A DNA stretch of 64,000 bases from Meghimatium bilineatum (GCA_034231615.1 CM067299.1:18814498-18878497); one strand, 5' to 3'; shown: positions 14,301 through 23,080, counted from the first letter of the stretch. The notes: generated from the sequence alone by a model not told the origin. Made by a program: numbers and translations.

Positions 14301-17300
14301 TGTAAAGTGCTACATCTATTCTATATTATTCTATTATATTCAGATCTATTCTATCTAATTTGTTTTTACTAAGTTTAATACTTTAGGGGACTTTGTTATC
14401 GTGTGTCATTTCGTTGTGTACTTTTGATACTTTTTGGTTTTGTCCTCATATAGCCTACTTGGACATTGTCCACTGGTTGAAAGAGAGCGCCACCCGTGTG
14501 TTGCCAGGGCCCGAAAGGGGAGCAAAGAATAGCAACACTGTTTACCTTCCACGCATGTCGTAAAAGGCGACTAAGGAGGTTATGGGATGGAGTTGGCTGT
14601 CCCATCCCATATAGGGTCAGTGACCCAAAGCCATGCTGAAGTCAGATGTGTCAGGCAGAAATGCGCAGATATCGCAGCAATGCTGTAAACCATGACACAA
14701 CGCATTCCGTTCTCCGGACTACATCCTGCTAATATGTAGGAGTTTGAGAATGAACGCAGAAGAAGAAGAAGAAGAAGAAAGGAAGCGCTTCTCTAAATGA
14801 GAGGCAAACTCAAACCACTTACCTACCTACTTACCAGCGGCAAAATTCAAAAGTCTCAATTACAAAATAGCAGACTCAGCAAAATCAAAAAAAGAAATTC
14901 AGACAATACAGTAGTGAATATTTAAGGCATGGATTCATAACATCACCAGCAAATAAGTAGCTGCCAATGTGTCTAATATGTGGAAAAGTATTTTCAAATT
15001 AACCAAGCAGATTAATTGAACATTTGAAGACTGTGAATTGTGACAAAGCAGAAGAGAATGTATCTTTTTTTCAAACATTATGTGACAGTTTGCGCAAACA
15101 GACATTGTTGTCAAGTGTGTTTCACAAAGCTGCACACCAAAACATGGATGGTTTGCATGCATCATACAATATTTCATTGTTGATTTGAAAGTCTTGGAAG
15201 ATTCATGAAGTGCTCATTCTCCCTGTAGTCAGTGAAGTTATGAGCAGTTTTGCACCAGCAACCACAGGCTATAATTAGGAAAATACCACTCAGTAATAAT
15301 TCAGTTCAACAACACATACCAGTAGATGAAACGGGTGAAAATGTTGAAGATTCACTGTTCAGCATATTAAGAACAACAGAATTTGCATTACAGTTGGACA
15401 AGTCAAATTTACTAGGCAATGAATCTGTGCTTCCTGCCTATGTGCCCTTTATTAAAGATGAACGTTATGCTCAAGAGATGCTATTTGCAAAGCTATTAGA
15501 GATAGATACTAGAGGAGAAATTTACTCTTGTGCTACAGTTTTTCAACAAAAAGGAAATTCTGCTCACGAACATATGTGCTTGTTAAACTGATGGGGCACC
15601 GGAAATGACAGGTCACTATGATGGATGAGTTGTATACTTGAAAAAAGAAGTTCCAAAAATCTTTGTCATTCACTGTGTCATTCATTGTCAACACCTTGCA
15701 GCAAAAAATCTCAGTGTTTGCCAGAAAAAGTCACTAAACACTGTCATTAATACAATGAATAAGATTAAAACTAATATTCGTAGTGACAGGTTATTCAAAC
15801 AGCTCTGTCTTGACAATGAGGCAGATTTTGAATGTCTGTTGCTACTTTTAATTGGCTTTCAATGGGCAACTGCTTGCAACGTTTTTTATGACATTTTTGA
15901 TACTGTTGTACATTTTTTTGAAGACATGCTTCCTTCCCTCAGTACTGAACTTGGAGAGATTAGGTCTGATGTTGTATTTTTATCAGATTTATTTATAAAA
16001 TTGAATGATATTAATCTGCAATTACAAGGCGATGAGGTCAATCTTATTAAGGCAGAATCTGTCATCTGTAAATTTGTTTCAAAGTTAACTCTTTTCAAAC
16101 GCAATATAGGTCGTCATGAATTATATCAGTTTCCGAGCCTGTTGCAGATAGAACACAACCAAAGAAATGGGATACTGGGTGATAGTCTGCAGATTTACTG
16201 TGATGATTTAGGTATACTGCATTCAGATAAGTCAGAGCGATTTAACGCTGTTTTCACTGGAAATCCAGACTAGGTAATAAACCCAATTACAGAAACTGAG
16301 GAAGTTGACCATCAAGCATTGGATAAAAAATTGCCTGAATTAAGAAATGACATTGAACTTAAGACAAAGTTTAAGAAATCGTACCAAGATTTTTGGTTAC
16401 AGAAAGAAATTTCCAATCGTTATCCAATACTTTGTAGAATTGTAAAATATGTGCTTATTGTATTTCCCACATCATATTTGGTGGAACATGGGTTTAATAC
16501 AGTCATCAGACTACTTTCACAAAGAAATCAACTGCATGTTACTGAATTTGGTGCTGTTGATTAAGTTAAATCAGTTTATGAATGTCTGGTTGAAAATCAC
16601 TTTAAAAAGTTCAGATATAACACTGAGTATTTCCTGAGTAACAGTGAGTACAACATGACATTTTTATATTGTGAACATGACAATAATCAATTAAATTGAG
16701 CACTAACTATAAACTGTTACTTTACTATCATCATCAGTCATCATGTGGCACAAGTTTGAATAAATGTGAAATAAATTCCTGCTATCCGAATTTGTTAAAT
16801 GGTATACCTACCCTTGTGCTACCAGTGGGGGTTAGCGGATGGGATGGCAGCACATAATTTATGGCTCAAGTGGGAGTTTTACCATAAAAGGTTGAGAAAC
16901 ACTGGTCTAGAGGTTTAGAAGCATATGAACACACACAATTATAGTCTCACACTGACTGATTCAGAACTTGTGATTCAGCAATGAAAACTGAAGCTTCTCA
17001 TGATGCTTTACAGAATATGTGGTTAGATAAGATAAGTAACATAAAGGTAAGTTCATAATCAGTGACATAACACATGGTTTTCCCATAAGTGCTGATATTT
17101 AATTACCACAACGTCAGAAAAGATCAAACAATCAAGTATTGGTCAGAGACTCAGTCATGGTATCATGTGACGTATTCCTTCCAGAACGTTGTCTTCCCAA
17201 TGAACTCTCTGAACCTCTCTCTGTCTTGGGCGATGTGGCTTGCATTTTCTAGCGATGTATTCATGTTATCTTTAATGTCGTCTGTCCATTGTCTTCTTGG

Positions 17301-20300
17301 TCTGCCCTTTCTGCTCTTCCCAGGTACTCTTCCCTCCATTATTGATTAATCCATTGGAAATTTCTAGGCACAATATTCCTGTAGGTTGCCATTACTTTCG
17401 GGAAGGAACAACTGTTAATCGAGCACCGTAAAGAGAACACATTCATTATAGTCGGCCATTTTGGCGGAAGACTTAGTACTTTCCATAATTACAGAGCTGC
17501 CTAGCCAATGGGTGACTAGAAACCATTTCACTAATCTCACCTAAAGCATTTGGTAGCAATGATCACATTCCTTGACTATTCCATATCTCGTGTACTAGTT
17601 CCCATTTTCTGATGGCTGACTGGACCATGTGAATTACTTTCTGTTTACAAAACATGAGTGATAAGTGAACCTGAGTCTCAGGTCACCAGGTCGATGGGTG
17701 ACTTAAACACTAAACTACAATGACCCCCCTCCCCCGACAAGATACATAATCTACTTTAAAATAATAATAATTTTATATAGAACTTATTGGTTGGTTGCTG
17801 ATCCAGTGGTCCATGCTCTTTGACCAAAACTTGTTGGTCAAGAGTAAGTTAGCAAATGTTCTATTAAAGAAATAATGAACAAATAAATGAAGAGACATCA
17901 TCATCATCAGGTAGAATATTCTGGACAGGATGTAGCCGTCATGACATCCTGTTGAAACTTCAACCAATCTTGAGCCAATCTTCCTGCATCTGTGAGTGTA
18001 ATGTTAAGGTGATCTTGATATCATGTGCCCATCTTGTTTGTGGTTAGCATCTTTTTTCATTGCCCTGGCAACATCCCCTCTATTATGGTACTTTCTAGGC
18101 TGTTGTGGCACTTGATTTTGTCAAGATATTGTTCATTTCTAGAAAGAACTTTGTTGTTTAGCCAGTTTTAATTTATGTTCAAATCTCTCAGGATATTCGT
18201 ATTGATAATGTATTTAGTCTATGTATTTTGTTTATTCTTCTGTAACATTTTTTTCAAATGCTGGTTTTGTTTTTCACCGTATTGGTGATTGTCCTAGACT
18301 CACATCCATATATTGCAACTGGGAATATGCAGGTTCTAAGGAAAGTTAGTTTTGTTATTTTGTTGCAGCCCAGCTATGTGAAGAGACAATCAAGCTAAGT
18401 AACATGATCATGATAGAACCTCATAACAGTACGAGTGTGCCACTCTTGATCCTTATGCCAGGTGGCAGAGTTTTATTTGCTGTTTTAAACTGATTTTTCT
18501 CTGGAATTCCTTTTTTTTATTGTGAGATTTTCAGATCTTTTGCAAATCCCAGATTATTGTTTTACTCAATGTGGTTTTATGATTCAAGGACATATCTTCT
18601 ACTCCAGAAGGAACTTTGCTATAAACTTCTTGCAATTTTGAGACATGCTGCATATAAAAGGGTTGTTTGTCTTCCAACAGTTCAGGTAATGGGTCTTCAA
18701 TAGGCTCTATCACAGAGAAGATTATGAGGTGGGATATTCAAATCTATGCCCAACCTCCTTAGTTACTTCTCATGATGTAGCCTACATAGCAGACAGCAGT
18801 GTTACTATATTTTGCTCCCATTTTGGGCTAAAAATAGTATAAAAATATATATGAGACAATAAAATGAAAAAGAGATTAAATGAGGAGGGATTATATAGGT
18901 ATACTATAGAATTGTATATACTATTTTTATCAAAAAGGAAAAGCCTTCAGCTTAATTGTTTTGATAAAAGATGTAAGAACATGAGAGTAGTAACGTTATA
19001 TTTTTTTCATAATCAGTTAACTGAATCACTACCAGGAGCCAACCAGTTGACACTATTTTTCATAATCAGTTAACTGAATCACTACCAGGAGCCAACCAGT
19101 TGACACTATTTTTCATAATCAGTTAACTGAATCACTACCAGGAGCCAACCAGTTGACACTATTTTTTCATAATCAGTTAACTGAATCACTACCGGGAGCC
19201 AACCAGTTGACACTATTTTTTCATAATCAGTTAACTGAATCACTACCGGGAGCCAACCAGTTGACACTATTTTTTCATAATCAGTTAACTGAATCACTAC
19301 CTGGAGCCAACCAGTTGACACTATTTTTTTCATAATCAGTTAACTGAATCACTACCGGGAGCCAGCAGTTGACACTATTTTTCATAATCAGTTAACTATC
19401 TGGAGCCAGCAGTGGACACTACTTTTCATAATCAGTTAACTGAATCACTACCAGGAGCCAACCAGTTGACACTATTTTTTCATAATCAGTTAACTGAATC
19501 ACTACCTGGAGCCAACCAGTTGACACTATTTTTTCATAATCAGTTAACTGAATCACTACCGGGAGCCAGCAGTTGACACTATTTTTCATAATCAGTTAAC
19601 TATCTGGAGCCAGCAGTGGACACTACTTTTCATAATCAGTTAACTGAATCACTACCAGGAGCCAACCAGTTGACACTATTTTTGGAATCTGTTGTGAACT
19701 GACTTTTTAGCTAGTATTCAAATAGTCTATATATAGACAGCTGTGTCTTGAAGCTGGAAAGTTCTGCAGTGAAACATCATTTATTAGGGAAAAATAATAT
19801 ATTAGGTGTTTACACATGAGTAGGACACTATTCTCAATTGAACCCAGAGTATCGCATGAATCTAGTGTTCTGGTCATGTGGGTTCTGGGCCAATGAGGGA
19901 ACTGGCACATTGGCGGGGAGGCTATGATGGATGATGGGTAATGAAAAGAGACTGGATTTAATTTAATGCAAGCAGTCATGGGTACACTACAAAATGATAA
20001 AAAGAGGGTGCTGGGAGGGACAATGTATGTGATCAGAGAGTGATGAGGATAGGGGCGGCTGGGGAATGGGAAAGGAGTGCATCTGAAGAGCCTGCAACCA
20101 ATAACTGACTGGGACACTGAGCTTATATACTTTTAGATAGCTGATGGAATGACAAGCAGAATATTTATGGGAGTACCCCATATACAGTGATGCTGGTTCC
20201 TAATCAAGAATCAAAACTACCGGTATATCAAAAACACATTTTGTTTGTCACGATGGATGTTGCTAAACAGACTATCAATGTTGATTTTATTGTTTTCAGA

Positions 20301-21871
20301 AAACACATCTATTAGCTGTGATGAAGACACATTTACAGTTCAGCCTCACCAGGGTATGCTGGAAGCATATATCACTCATGTTAGTAATAGCAAGGTTACT
20401 GTTCACTTTTTCTTTACTGCCAAGTAAGTATCTTTTAAAATGTTTTTAATATTCACTTTGTATCCATGTAAGCAAGTTATATTTTAATATACCAATTCTC
20501 TACTCTGTTGTTCTAATCAAATATACTTGAAGGGAGATATAAGTAGCTTCTTCACTTCTACTGGTGCTATAACTTCTTCACTCTTACTGGTGTTTTGTTA
20601 TAACTTCTTTACTTCTCCTACAGTGGCGTAGCGAGAGGGGGGCGGAGGTGCGGACCACCCCGGGCGGCATCATCGGGAGGGCGGAAAATTTATTTTCGTC
20701 CAGGCTTTCCCAATCACTGCCATATTTTTTTAATGCCACTAGGGCGGAAAAATAAGATTCCGCCCCGGGCACCATTGACCCACGCTACGCCACTGTTCTC
20801 CTAGTGTTTTGTTATAATTTCTTCACTCCTACTGGTGTTGTGTTATAATTTCTTCACTTCTATTGTTGTATTATAATTTCTTCACTTCTGCTGGTGTTGT
20901 GTTAAAATTTCTTCACTCCTACAGGTGTTTTATTATAATTTCTTCACTTCTTTGGTGTGTTATAATTTCTTCACTTCTGCTGGCATGCTATAACTTCTTC
21001 ACTTCTACTGGTGTTTTGTATAATTTCTTCACTTATACTGGTGTTTTGTTATAATTTCTTTACTTTTATTGGTGTTGTGCTATAACTTTTGTTATTGCAT
21101 GTTTTCCTGTTTAGAAGTGCAAGGAGACCTTTGTATAGGCAGTGGAAATAAAGTCCACAGCAAGGATTTCTATTGTAACTCCGAAAGACTAAAATCCAGT
21201 CTATACCATGGTTTGAACCTGAGGTCTCATGTTTTTGAGATCTATAGGATGAAAAGTTTATATATTAATTTATGCTAAAATGTCTATGAGAGATATTAAA
21301 TTTGAATGTATAGGCCTATCTATGTGTTCTTCATGTTTACATTTTATTTACAAGTAATAGCCATATTTAAGCATACAGTCATATGGGTTGCATGTCAAAA
21401 GATGCCAACATTAATACCACCAAATGGTTTCAGGTTGTGATACCATTAGATGTCTGAATGCAAAATGATGGAACATGCCATCAACATACACATAGATGTA
21501 CTCAGAGTAGTAGAATTTATAGTAGTAGTAATTTTCAGAATTTCAATACATTGCATACAGCAGAGAATTGAAGTCTTCCAAATATAAATAAAGCACTGAA
21601 GAAAATCCACTATATTTTTTATTTCACAAAAGCTCTATTGCTTATAAAGTTCCAGGGGTCCAAGACAAACAAAACAAACAATATTTTGTTTTCTTTAGAA
21701 ATGCTTTATATTGCATATTGATAATTTGTTTTCATATATCCTTTCAGGCATTCAGATGCGTATGATTGTACTTTCATTGTACAGGGAATTCTAGGAGAAC
21801 ACCCATGCAGAATTGTGGTTGTAGGTCAAGGCTCATATGATGGCAAATATGAAGCAATTCTTGATGTTTAA
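223..21871 (+). CDS. 3' portion of an ASH/MSP-domain (HYDIN/DLEC1-like) gene, six exons
   Basis: Six exons (223-311, 914-989, 3559-3747, 13914-14067, 20300-20423, 21748-21871) each lie between an AG acceptor and a GT donor, except the last, which ends at TAA. Phases match at every junction (2, 0, 0, 1, 2), and the summed length is 756 nt, or 251 residues plus stop. The fourth exon encodes the hallmark of ASH/MSP (ASPM-SPD2-Hydin) beta-sandwich domains, reading LDFGVCLVGQ then a V-x-I-x-N strand and a YWRI strand. Exon 3 has the LLVDLDPSS type of strand. Proteins of this family (HYDIN, DLEC1/CFAP81, CFAP47) sit on ciliary and flagellar axonemes; that role is inferred from the family. The short tail after the last ASH domain favours a DLEC1-type protein, but I cannot align it. 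Upstream exons lie before the window. An extra exon in the 10-kb intron between 3747 and 13914 is possible. Confidence 0.75.
914..989 (+). CDS. ASH-domain gene, exon n-4
   Basis: The acceptor is TTGCAG ending at 913 and the donor GTTTGT starts at 990. The 76-nt exon takes one base to finish a Leu codon, then encodes LTVENLEEDGMKFMAALSDI and a short charged end, finishing in phase 0. The open frame runs on past the donor to 1226, but the GT and the loss of protein-like composition place the exon end at 989. Confidence 0.68.
1271..1580. repeat. ~101-bp tandem repeat, 3 copies, each with two 35-36-bp subunits
   Basis: Three units begin near 1276, 1376 and 1478. Each contains two copies of a subunit with the core TAACTATGGCATTGCCTTGG followed by a CTCATATATTGTG end, so it is a higher-order minisatellite inside an intron of the ASH-domain gene. 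Confidence 0.85.
1691..1850 (-). mobile_element. SINE-like family 1, diverged partial copy
   Basis: On the minus strand it matches the 3' half of the element defined at 37200-37477: the part ending in 'ccgttctccggactacatcc' and 'aggagtttgagaatgaa'. It is diverged, with no intact tail. Confidence 0.65.
2460..2890. mobile_element. Inverted-repeat (fold-back/MITE-like) element
   Basis: About 185 bp from roughly 2465 to 2651 reappears as its reverse complement from about 2699 to 2877, with near-identity over most of the arm and a spacer of about 50 bp. There is no coding capacity. It would form a long hairpin. A family member piece (GAAGACCTTTTAGTTGAAAT) lies near 620. Confidence 0.75.
3043..3205 (-). 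mobile_element. SINE-like family 1, partial copy
   Basis: This is a minus-strand copy of the family 1 3' half: TTCTTCTTCATTATTCATTC at the tail end, then the 'aggatgtagtccagagaatg' block. It closely resembles the copy at 1691-1850. Confidence 0.65.
3225..3430 (+). mobile_element. SINE-like family 2 (tRNA-derived), diverged copy
   Basis: It shares an arrangement with 43040-43270: 'gtgctcaagaggtcc', then a B-box-like CGTTTGAATTCC, then 'catcttgtttacaaagtgg'. The B-box resemblance (GTTCGAATCC consensus) suggests a Pol III promoter of tRNA origin. The A box is not clear. Confidence 0.45.
3559..3747 (+). CDS. ASH-domain gene, exon n-3
   Basis: The acceptor TTTTCAG ends at 3558 and the donor GTAAGA starts at 3748. 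The exon is exactly 63 codons, phase 0 to 0. It reads ICDESLKICAIKLTNDTLTS, then LTFKLNVKEPFLLVDLDPSS, the alternating hydrophobic pattern of an MSP/ASH sandwich. Confidence 0.75.
3872..3952 (-). mobile_element. SINE-like family 1, short fragment
   Basis: An eroded minus-strand fragment reading CATTCTAAAACTCCCACTGA and then 'ctactagatttccag', matching part of the other family 1 copies. Confidence 0.5.
4191..7316. repeat. Long palindrome: ~1.1-kb inverted arms with a 134-bp spacer
   Basis: The right arm 6220-7316 (1097 bp) is the near-perfect reverse complement of 4191-4231 joined to 5028-6085 (1099 bp). The spacer is 6086-6219 and itself contains a shorter inverted repeat around ATTAATGTTCATTC. 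The left arm is interrupted by a LINE copy at 4232-5018. The outer part of each arm (for example 5050-5245) resembles the 3' end of the LINE at 32430-33420, pointing toward the centre. The rest is T/G-rich simple-like sequence without a convincing ORF. Open frames here are mirrored between the arms and are by-products of the inversion. Confidence 0.92.
4232..5018 (-). mobile_element. 5'-truncated non-LTR retrotransposon with target-site duplication
   Basis: The minus strand encodes the C-terminal part of a reverse transcriptase: DLALLSANHTDAQ (just after the lost FADD motif), GLKINTSKTHILDF, NNFTYLGTNLALDGD, YGCESWKATKAT, and the terminal GHVLRMN and RRRGRPRETLRR blocks. It is flanked by the 9-bp duplication ATAGATGAG at 4223-4231 and 5019-5027. 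The 3' end is a (CATAA)n-like tail seen as TTATGTTATGTTATG at 4232. The open frame continues past 5018 only by chance into the palindrome. The insertion post-dates the palindrome, since the other arm has an empty site. Confidence 0.9.
7318..7390 (+). mobile_element. LINE 3'-end fragment (same family as 30955-31140)
   Basis: The stretch 'ttcataaggaagac' followed by 'ttctggaaagaatatgtcat' matches the terminal part of the LINE ends at 11478, 23550 and 30955. It abuts the outer end of the palindrome. Confidence 0.5.
7391..8962. other. Intronic sequence without recognisable features
   Basis: AT-rich single-copy-looking DNA inside the ASH-domain gene. I see no exon with plausible splice sites and protein-like composition, and no clear repeat. 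The open frame on the minus strand at 8711-8974 has no recognisable domain. Confidence 0.5.
8963..9207. repeat. ~40-bp tandem repeat, about six diverged copies
   Basis: Units share AAAACTAAACATCAAACACC followed by 'aaccctaaccccc'. The copies are imperfect, with variable C-runs. The CCCTAA-like portion recalls telomere sequence, but the 40-bp periodicity makes this an interstitial minisatellite. Confidence 0.8.
9546..9652. repeat. ~54-bp direct repeat, two copies
   Basis: Two adjacent copies contain TTTGTGAATTTATTGTGCAT, then 'actaggtgttaatgctttgg' or a close variant, with only a few differences. Confidence 0.8.
9653..10595. other. Intronic sequence without recognisable features
   Basis: AT-rich sequence in the large intron before the ACT-type repeat tract. 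I found no exon or repeat that I can support. Confidence 0.45.
10600..11466. repeat. Imperfect (ACT/TAC)n trinucleotide tract, ~860 bp
   Basis: Almost continuous ACT/TAC/TAT triplets with interspersed TTACTGC variants. The purest stretch is about 11327-11399 (roughly 24 uninterrupted units). Nested copies such as 'tattactgctactactac' show local duplication. Poly-Leu, poly-Ser and poly-Val frames over it are repeat artefacts. Confidence 0.95.
11478..11700 (+). mobile_element. LINE C-terminal/3'-end fragment
   Basis: In broken frames it reads LFGHIKRHNYLE, then RRKGRLRRRWTDDIK, then FIGKTTFWKEYVT, the standard closing blocks of a reverse-transcriptase ORF. Homologous ends occur at 17150-17430 (minus), 23550-23790, 30955-31140 and 49570-49790. 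Confidence 0.7.
11705..11800. repeat. Interrupted (TAC)n tract
   Basis: Triplets of TAC/TGC/TTC type directly after the LINE end, perhaps expanded from its 3' tail. Confidence 0.8.
11920..12270 (+). repeat. Dispersed repeat shared with the EGF-gene introns
   Basis: The segment with 'cttcttcgtcatccatggrgattatttgat'-type wording (here TCATCCATGGGGATTATTTG) and 'gagacaagatgtaa' matches 34415-34800 and 51315-51700 in the same order over about 350 bp. No coding signal was recognised, so it is an unclassified transposable element or its remnant. Confidence 0.65.
12271..12595. other. Intronic sequence without recognisable features
   Basis: AT-rich sequence between a dispersed repeat and a LINE fragment. 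No supported feature is visible. Confidence 0.4.
12600..13025 (+). mobile_element. Decayed LINE reverse-transcriptase C-terminal fragment
   Basis: Broken frames give AVGTEMLFL, then FLGYVMRKVKPEHLVTT, then RRERGRKKE, and end with 'tgatcacctacgccactctg'. That is the same closing block as the LINEs at 32430-33420 and 63150-64000. It has many stops and frameshifts. Confidence 0.6.
13026..13510. other. Intronic sequence without recognisable features
   Basis: Nothing supportable is seen between the LINE remnant and the SINE copy. Confidence 0.4.
13515..13757 (+). mobile_element. SINE-like family 1, diverged copy
   Basis: It begins near 'gttaccttccatgcatgtaa', continues through 'gcaactaagga' and CCCATAGAGGGTTAAAGTGA, and ends 'gcaggagtttgagaataaat' plus GCAGAAGAAG. 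It is clearly older than the copies at 14484 and 37200. Confidence 0.75.
13914..14067 (+). CDS. ASH-domain gene, exon n-2 (core ASH motif)
   Basis: This is the most diagnostic exon. It contains KIPLFATVTVPQ closing one sandwich, then YLDFGVCLVGQ, the ASH N-terminal strand, then VDIYNVTSSNCYWRI. The donor GTGATT follows 14067 in phase 1, matching the next exon. The acceptor AG at 13912-13913 has a poor pyrimidine tract, so the left edge is the least certain boundary. A neighbouring acceptor or a missed upstream exon is possible. Confidence 0.75.
14068..14483. other. Intronic sequence after the core ASH exon
   Basis: AT-rich sequence with short TATT-type runs and no supported feature. The 5' end of the hAT transposon that follows might be expected here, but I could not find its terminal repeat. 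Confidence 0.4.
14484..14781 (+). mobile_element. SINE-like family 1, near full-length copy with (GAA)n tail
   Basis: It runs from the GGGCCCGAAAGGGGAGCAAA block, through ACGCATGTCGTAAAAGGCGA and CCCATCCCATATAGGGTCAG, to 'ggagtttgagaatgaacgc' and an (AGA)n tail at 14757-14781. It is nearly identical in order and sequence to 37200-37477, indicating recent activity. Confidence 0.85.
14920..16905 (+). pseudogene. Decayed hAT transposase (SCAND3/ZBED-like)
   Basis: Broken frames give, in order, a BED-finger-like piece (VICGKVFSN type, about 14960-15060), KIPLSNNSVQ (15286), TEFALQLDKSN and FIKDERYAQEMLFAKLLE (15380-15510), FVIHCVIHCQHLAAKNLS (15660-15710), SDRLFKQLCLDNEADFE (15780), FDTVVHFFED and INLQLQGDEVNLIKAESVIC (15890-16070), LTLFKRNIGRHELYQFPSL (16090), NDIELKTKFKKSYQDFWLQ (16345) and FPTSYLVEHGFN (16465). 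This is the order of hAT (Charlie/Buster-type) transposases and of the domesticated SCAND3/ZBED genes. At least four frame breaks or stops make it inactive. The right end is probably GGTTGAGAAACACTG (16889-16903), a hAT-type terminal sequence. The left end was not found. Confidence 0.85.
16906..17150. other. Intronic sequence without recognisable features
   Basis: Flank between the hAT right end and a LINE remnant. No further feature supported. Confidence 0.35.
17150..17430 (-). mobile_element. LINE C-terminal/3'-end fragment
   Basis: The minus strand reads KGRPRRQWTDDIKDNMNTSL, then ENASHIAQDREGFREFIGK, then TTFWKEYVT, an unbroken closing block of the family also seen at 11478 and 30955. 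The 3' part lies toward lower coordinates. Confidence 0.75.
17790..18720 (-). mobile_element. Decayed LINE reverse-transcriptase fragment
   Basis: Broken minus-strand frames include FLRTCIFPVAIYGCESRTIT (about 18300-18360), a piece reading KCHNSLESTIIEGMLPGQ (about 18060-18130) and AGRLAQDWLKFQQDVM (about 17940-17990). These fit the YGCE block, the linker and the C-terminal end of a non-LTR RT. It is older and more eroded than the 17150 fragment. Confidence 0.55.
19008..19683. repeat. 53-54-bp minisatellite, ~13 units with higher-order structure
   Basis: Units begin CATAATCAGTTAACTGAATC at 19008, 19061, 19114, 19168 and onward, ending 'agttgacactattttt'. Two shortened units lack GAATCACTACC and read CAGTTAACTATCTGGAGCC. 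A multi-unit block including a shortened unit occurs twice (about 19280-19480 and 19500-19680), so arrays were copied as larger blocks. The open frame on the minus strand with an 18-residue period is a consequence of the 54-bp unit. Confidence 0.95.
20300..20423 (+). CDS. ASH-domain gene, exon n-1
   Basis: The acceptor TTTTCAG ends at 20299 and the donor GTAAGT starts at 20424. The 124-nt exon starts in phase 1 and ends in phase 2. It encodes ENTSISCDEDTFTVQPHQGM followed by a strand ending VHFFFTAK. The TVQPHQGML turn before a strand is typical of ASH domains (a stretch of the P-x-x-G-x-L type). Confidence 0.78.
20545..21092. repeat. ~28-32-bp minisatellite with an inserted hAT MITE
   Basis: About fourteen imperfect units of the type TTATAATTTCTTCACTTCTA followed by 'ctggtgttttg'. 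The array is split by the element at 20621-20795. Confidence 0.85.
20621..20795. mobile_element. Non-autonomous hAT-type MITE, 175 bp, with 8-bp target-site duplication
   Basis: The ends are CAGTGGCGTAGCG and CGCTACGCCACTG, perfect 13-bp terminal inverted repeats. The flanks TTCTCCTA at 20613-20620 and 20796-20803 form a perfect 8-bp duplication, as hAT elements make. The inside is GC-rich with a GGGCGGAAAA inverted motif and no ORF. Confidence 0.92.
21748..21871 (+). CDS. ASH-domain gene, terminal coding exon
   Basis: The acceptor CCTTTCAG ends at 21747. The exon completes a Lys codon, encodes HSDAYDCTFIVQGILGEHPC, then a final hydrophobic strand and a short tail ending AILDV, and stops at TAA 21869-21871. 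It closes the last beta-sandwich, so the protein ends directly after its ASH domain. No strong AATAAA was located immediately downstream. Confidence 0.78.
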
Positions 21872-21989
21872 GCTTGCTGTTTGCAATTTATTTAGTACAG
21901 TACAAGTATTAAATGAGTGTTCCTTTTTAGACAGAATGGCAAAGTAACATAATTTTTTCTAGAAAACTGTAATGTAACTGCAAACGTAG

Positions 21990-22555
21990 AGCAACCTTGG
22001 ACAAAGACATTTTGCAAAATGAAAAACATCCTCTGTAATACATCTTTGTCAACTGAGGTGAGAAATAGAGTTCTTAGAAGTTATGTAGAACTCATTCTTA
22101 TGAATGGAAATGAATCTTGGACAATCAGCAAAATAAAAAAAATATATATAGAGGCAGTATTACATAGATTTTATAGAAGTGTTTTTATAGAAGAATGATA
22201 AGAATGCCATGGACAGATGAAAAGCATAATGCAGATATTTGGAAGAAGTTAATTCAAAAAGATAACTGCTCACTTGCATCAGAAAAAGACAGTCCACATT
22301 TGTGTTTACATCATAACTGTTCAAGTAAGTGACAAATGTTAGTTGCTTATAAAGATCAAATATAAAGTTACTTATTAGCCTAATAAAGAAAGAGCACATT
22401 ATGACAACAGGCAAATTGAAAAGCAAGAAGGTAGGGGAAGACCAAGAGAGAAGATGCTTGACAAAATGGCAGTGTGGCATGGGAGAACATTGTATCAGAA
22501 ATTATTGACATCTCATAAGACAGAAGAATGTTTGAAGACATAATAATAAACACCA
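21990..22555 (+). mobile_element. Decayed LINE reverse-transcriptase C-terminal fragment
   Basis: Frames read KTFCKMKNILCNTSLSTEVR, then RVLRSYVELILMNGNESWTI, then a broken stretch, then GRGRPREKMLDKMAVWHG. It is the same RT family as 32430-33420 and lies just downstream of the ASH-domain gene stop. Confidence 0.75.
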
Positions 22556-22559
22556 CATG

Positions 22560-23008
22560 ATATGTGCTATAAGATATGTTGTCCTTATTACTTACTTCCT
22601 TTTATCTCAATCAAATGGTCTAATCACTTGTACAGCAATCCTAGTCTGATGATGTTTCTAAATTTATCACTTTTAGTTGATAAATTTTAGTTGAACAGTT
22701 AGTTGTCTATTTTCAGCTTGGGAAATCTGGTTTCTCAAAGCTATCATACAAGTTTACTATGTGGACTTTTTTCATTGAAGTCTCTTTGCACTCATCAAGA
22801 AAAAAATTGACTTCTCATTTTGCTTCTATTCTGTCTCCGTTTTAGGTAAGAGGGAATGGCTAGTTTTTATTGTTAAAGCAAGTAGTCACACCCCCAATGT
22901 GAGGTGTTCAATACTGTGCAGTAGTCTTTATTTCAGAGGGAATTCACACCTTAAAAAGGTTTGAAAGACATAAAGAATTAGAGGATTTCTTTCATTGTAT
23001 TTGGGTTT

Positions 23009-23010
<2 letters not shown>
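22560..23010. other. Intergenic sequence without recognisable features
   Basis: No supported ORF or repeat before the TA microsatellite. Confidence 0.4.

Positions 23011-23080
<70 letters not shown>
23011..23080. repeat. (TA)30(CA)5 microsatellite
   Basis: Sixty uninterrupted bases of TA followed by ten of CA. It could extrude as a cruciform and is likely polymorphic. Confidence 0.97.

Noticed and set aside
14200-14490. Left terminal inverted repeat of the hAT relic
   Set aside because: I searched for the complement of GGTTGAGAAACACTG and did not find a convincing match.
19106-19335. Repeat-containing ORFs with an 18-residue period
   Set aside because: The 54-bp minisatellite unit is a multiple of three, so open frames appear on both strands. 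Units with 53 bp break the frame.
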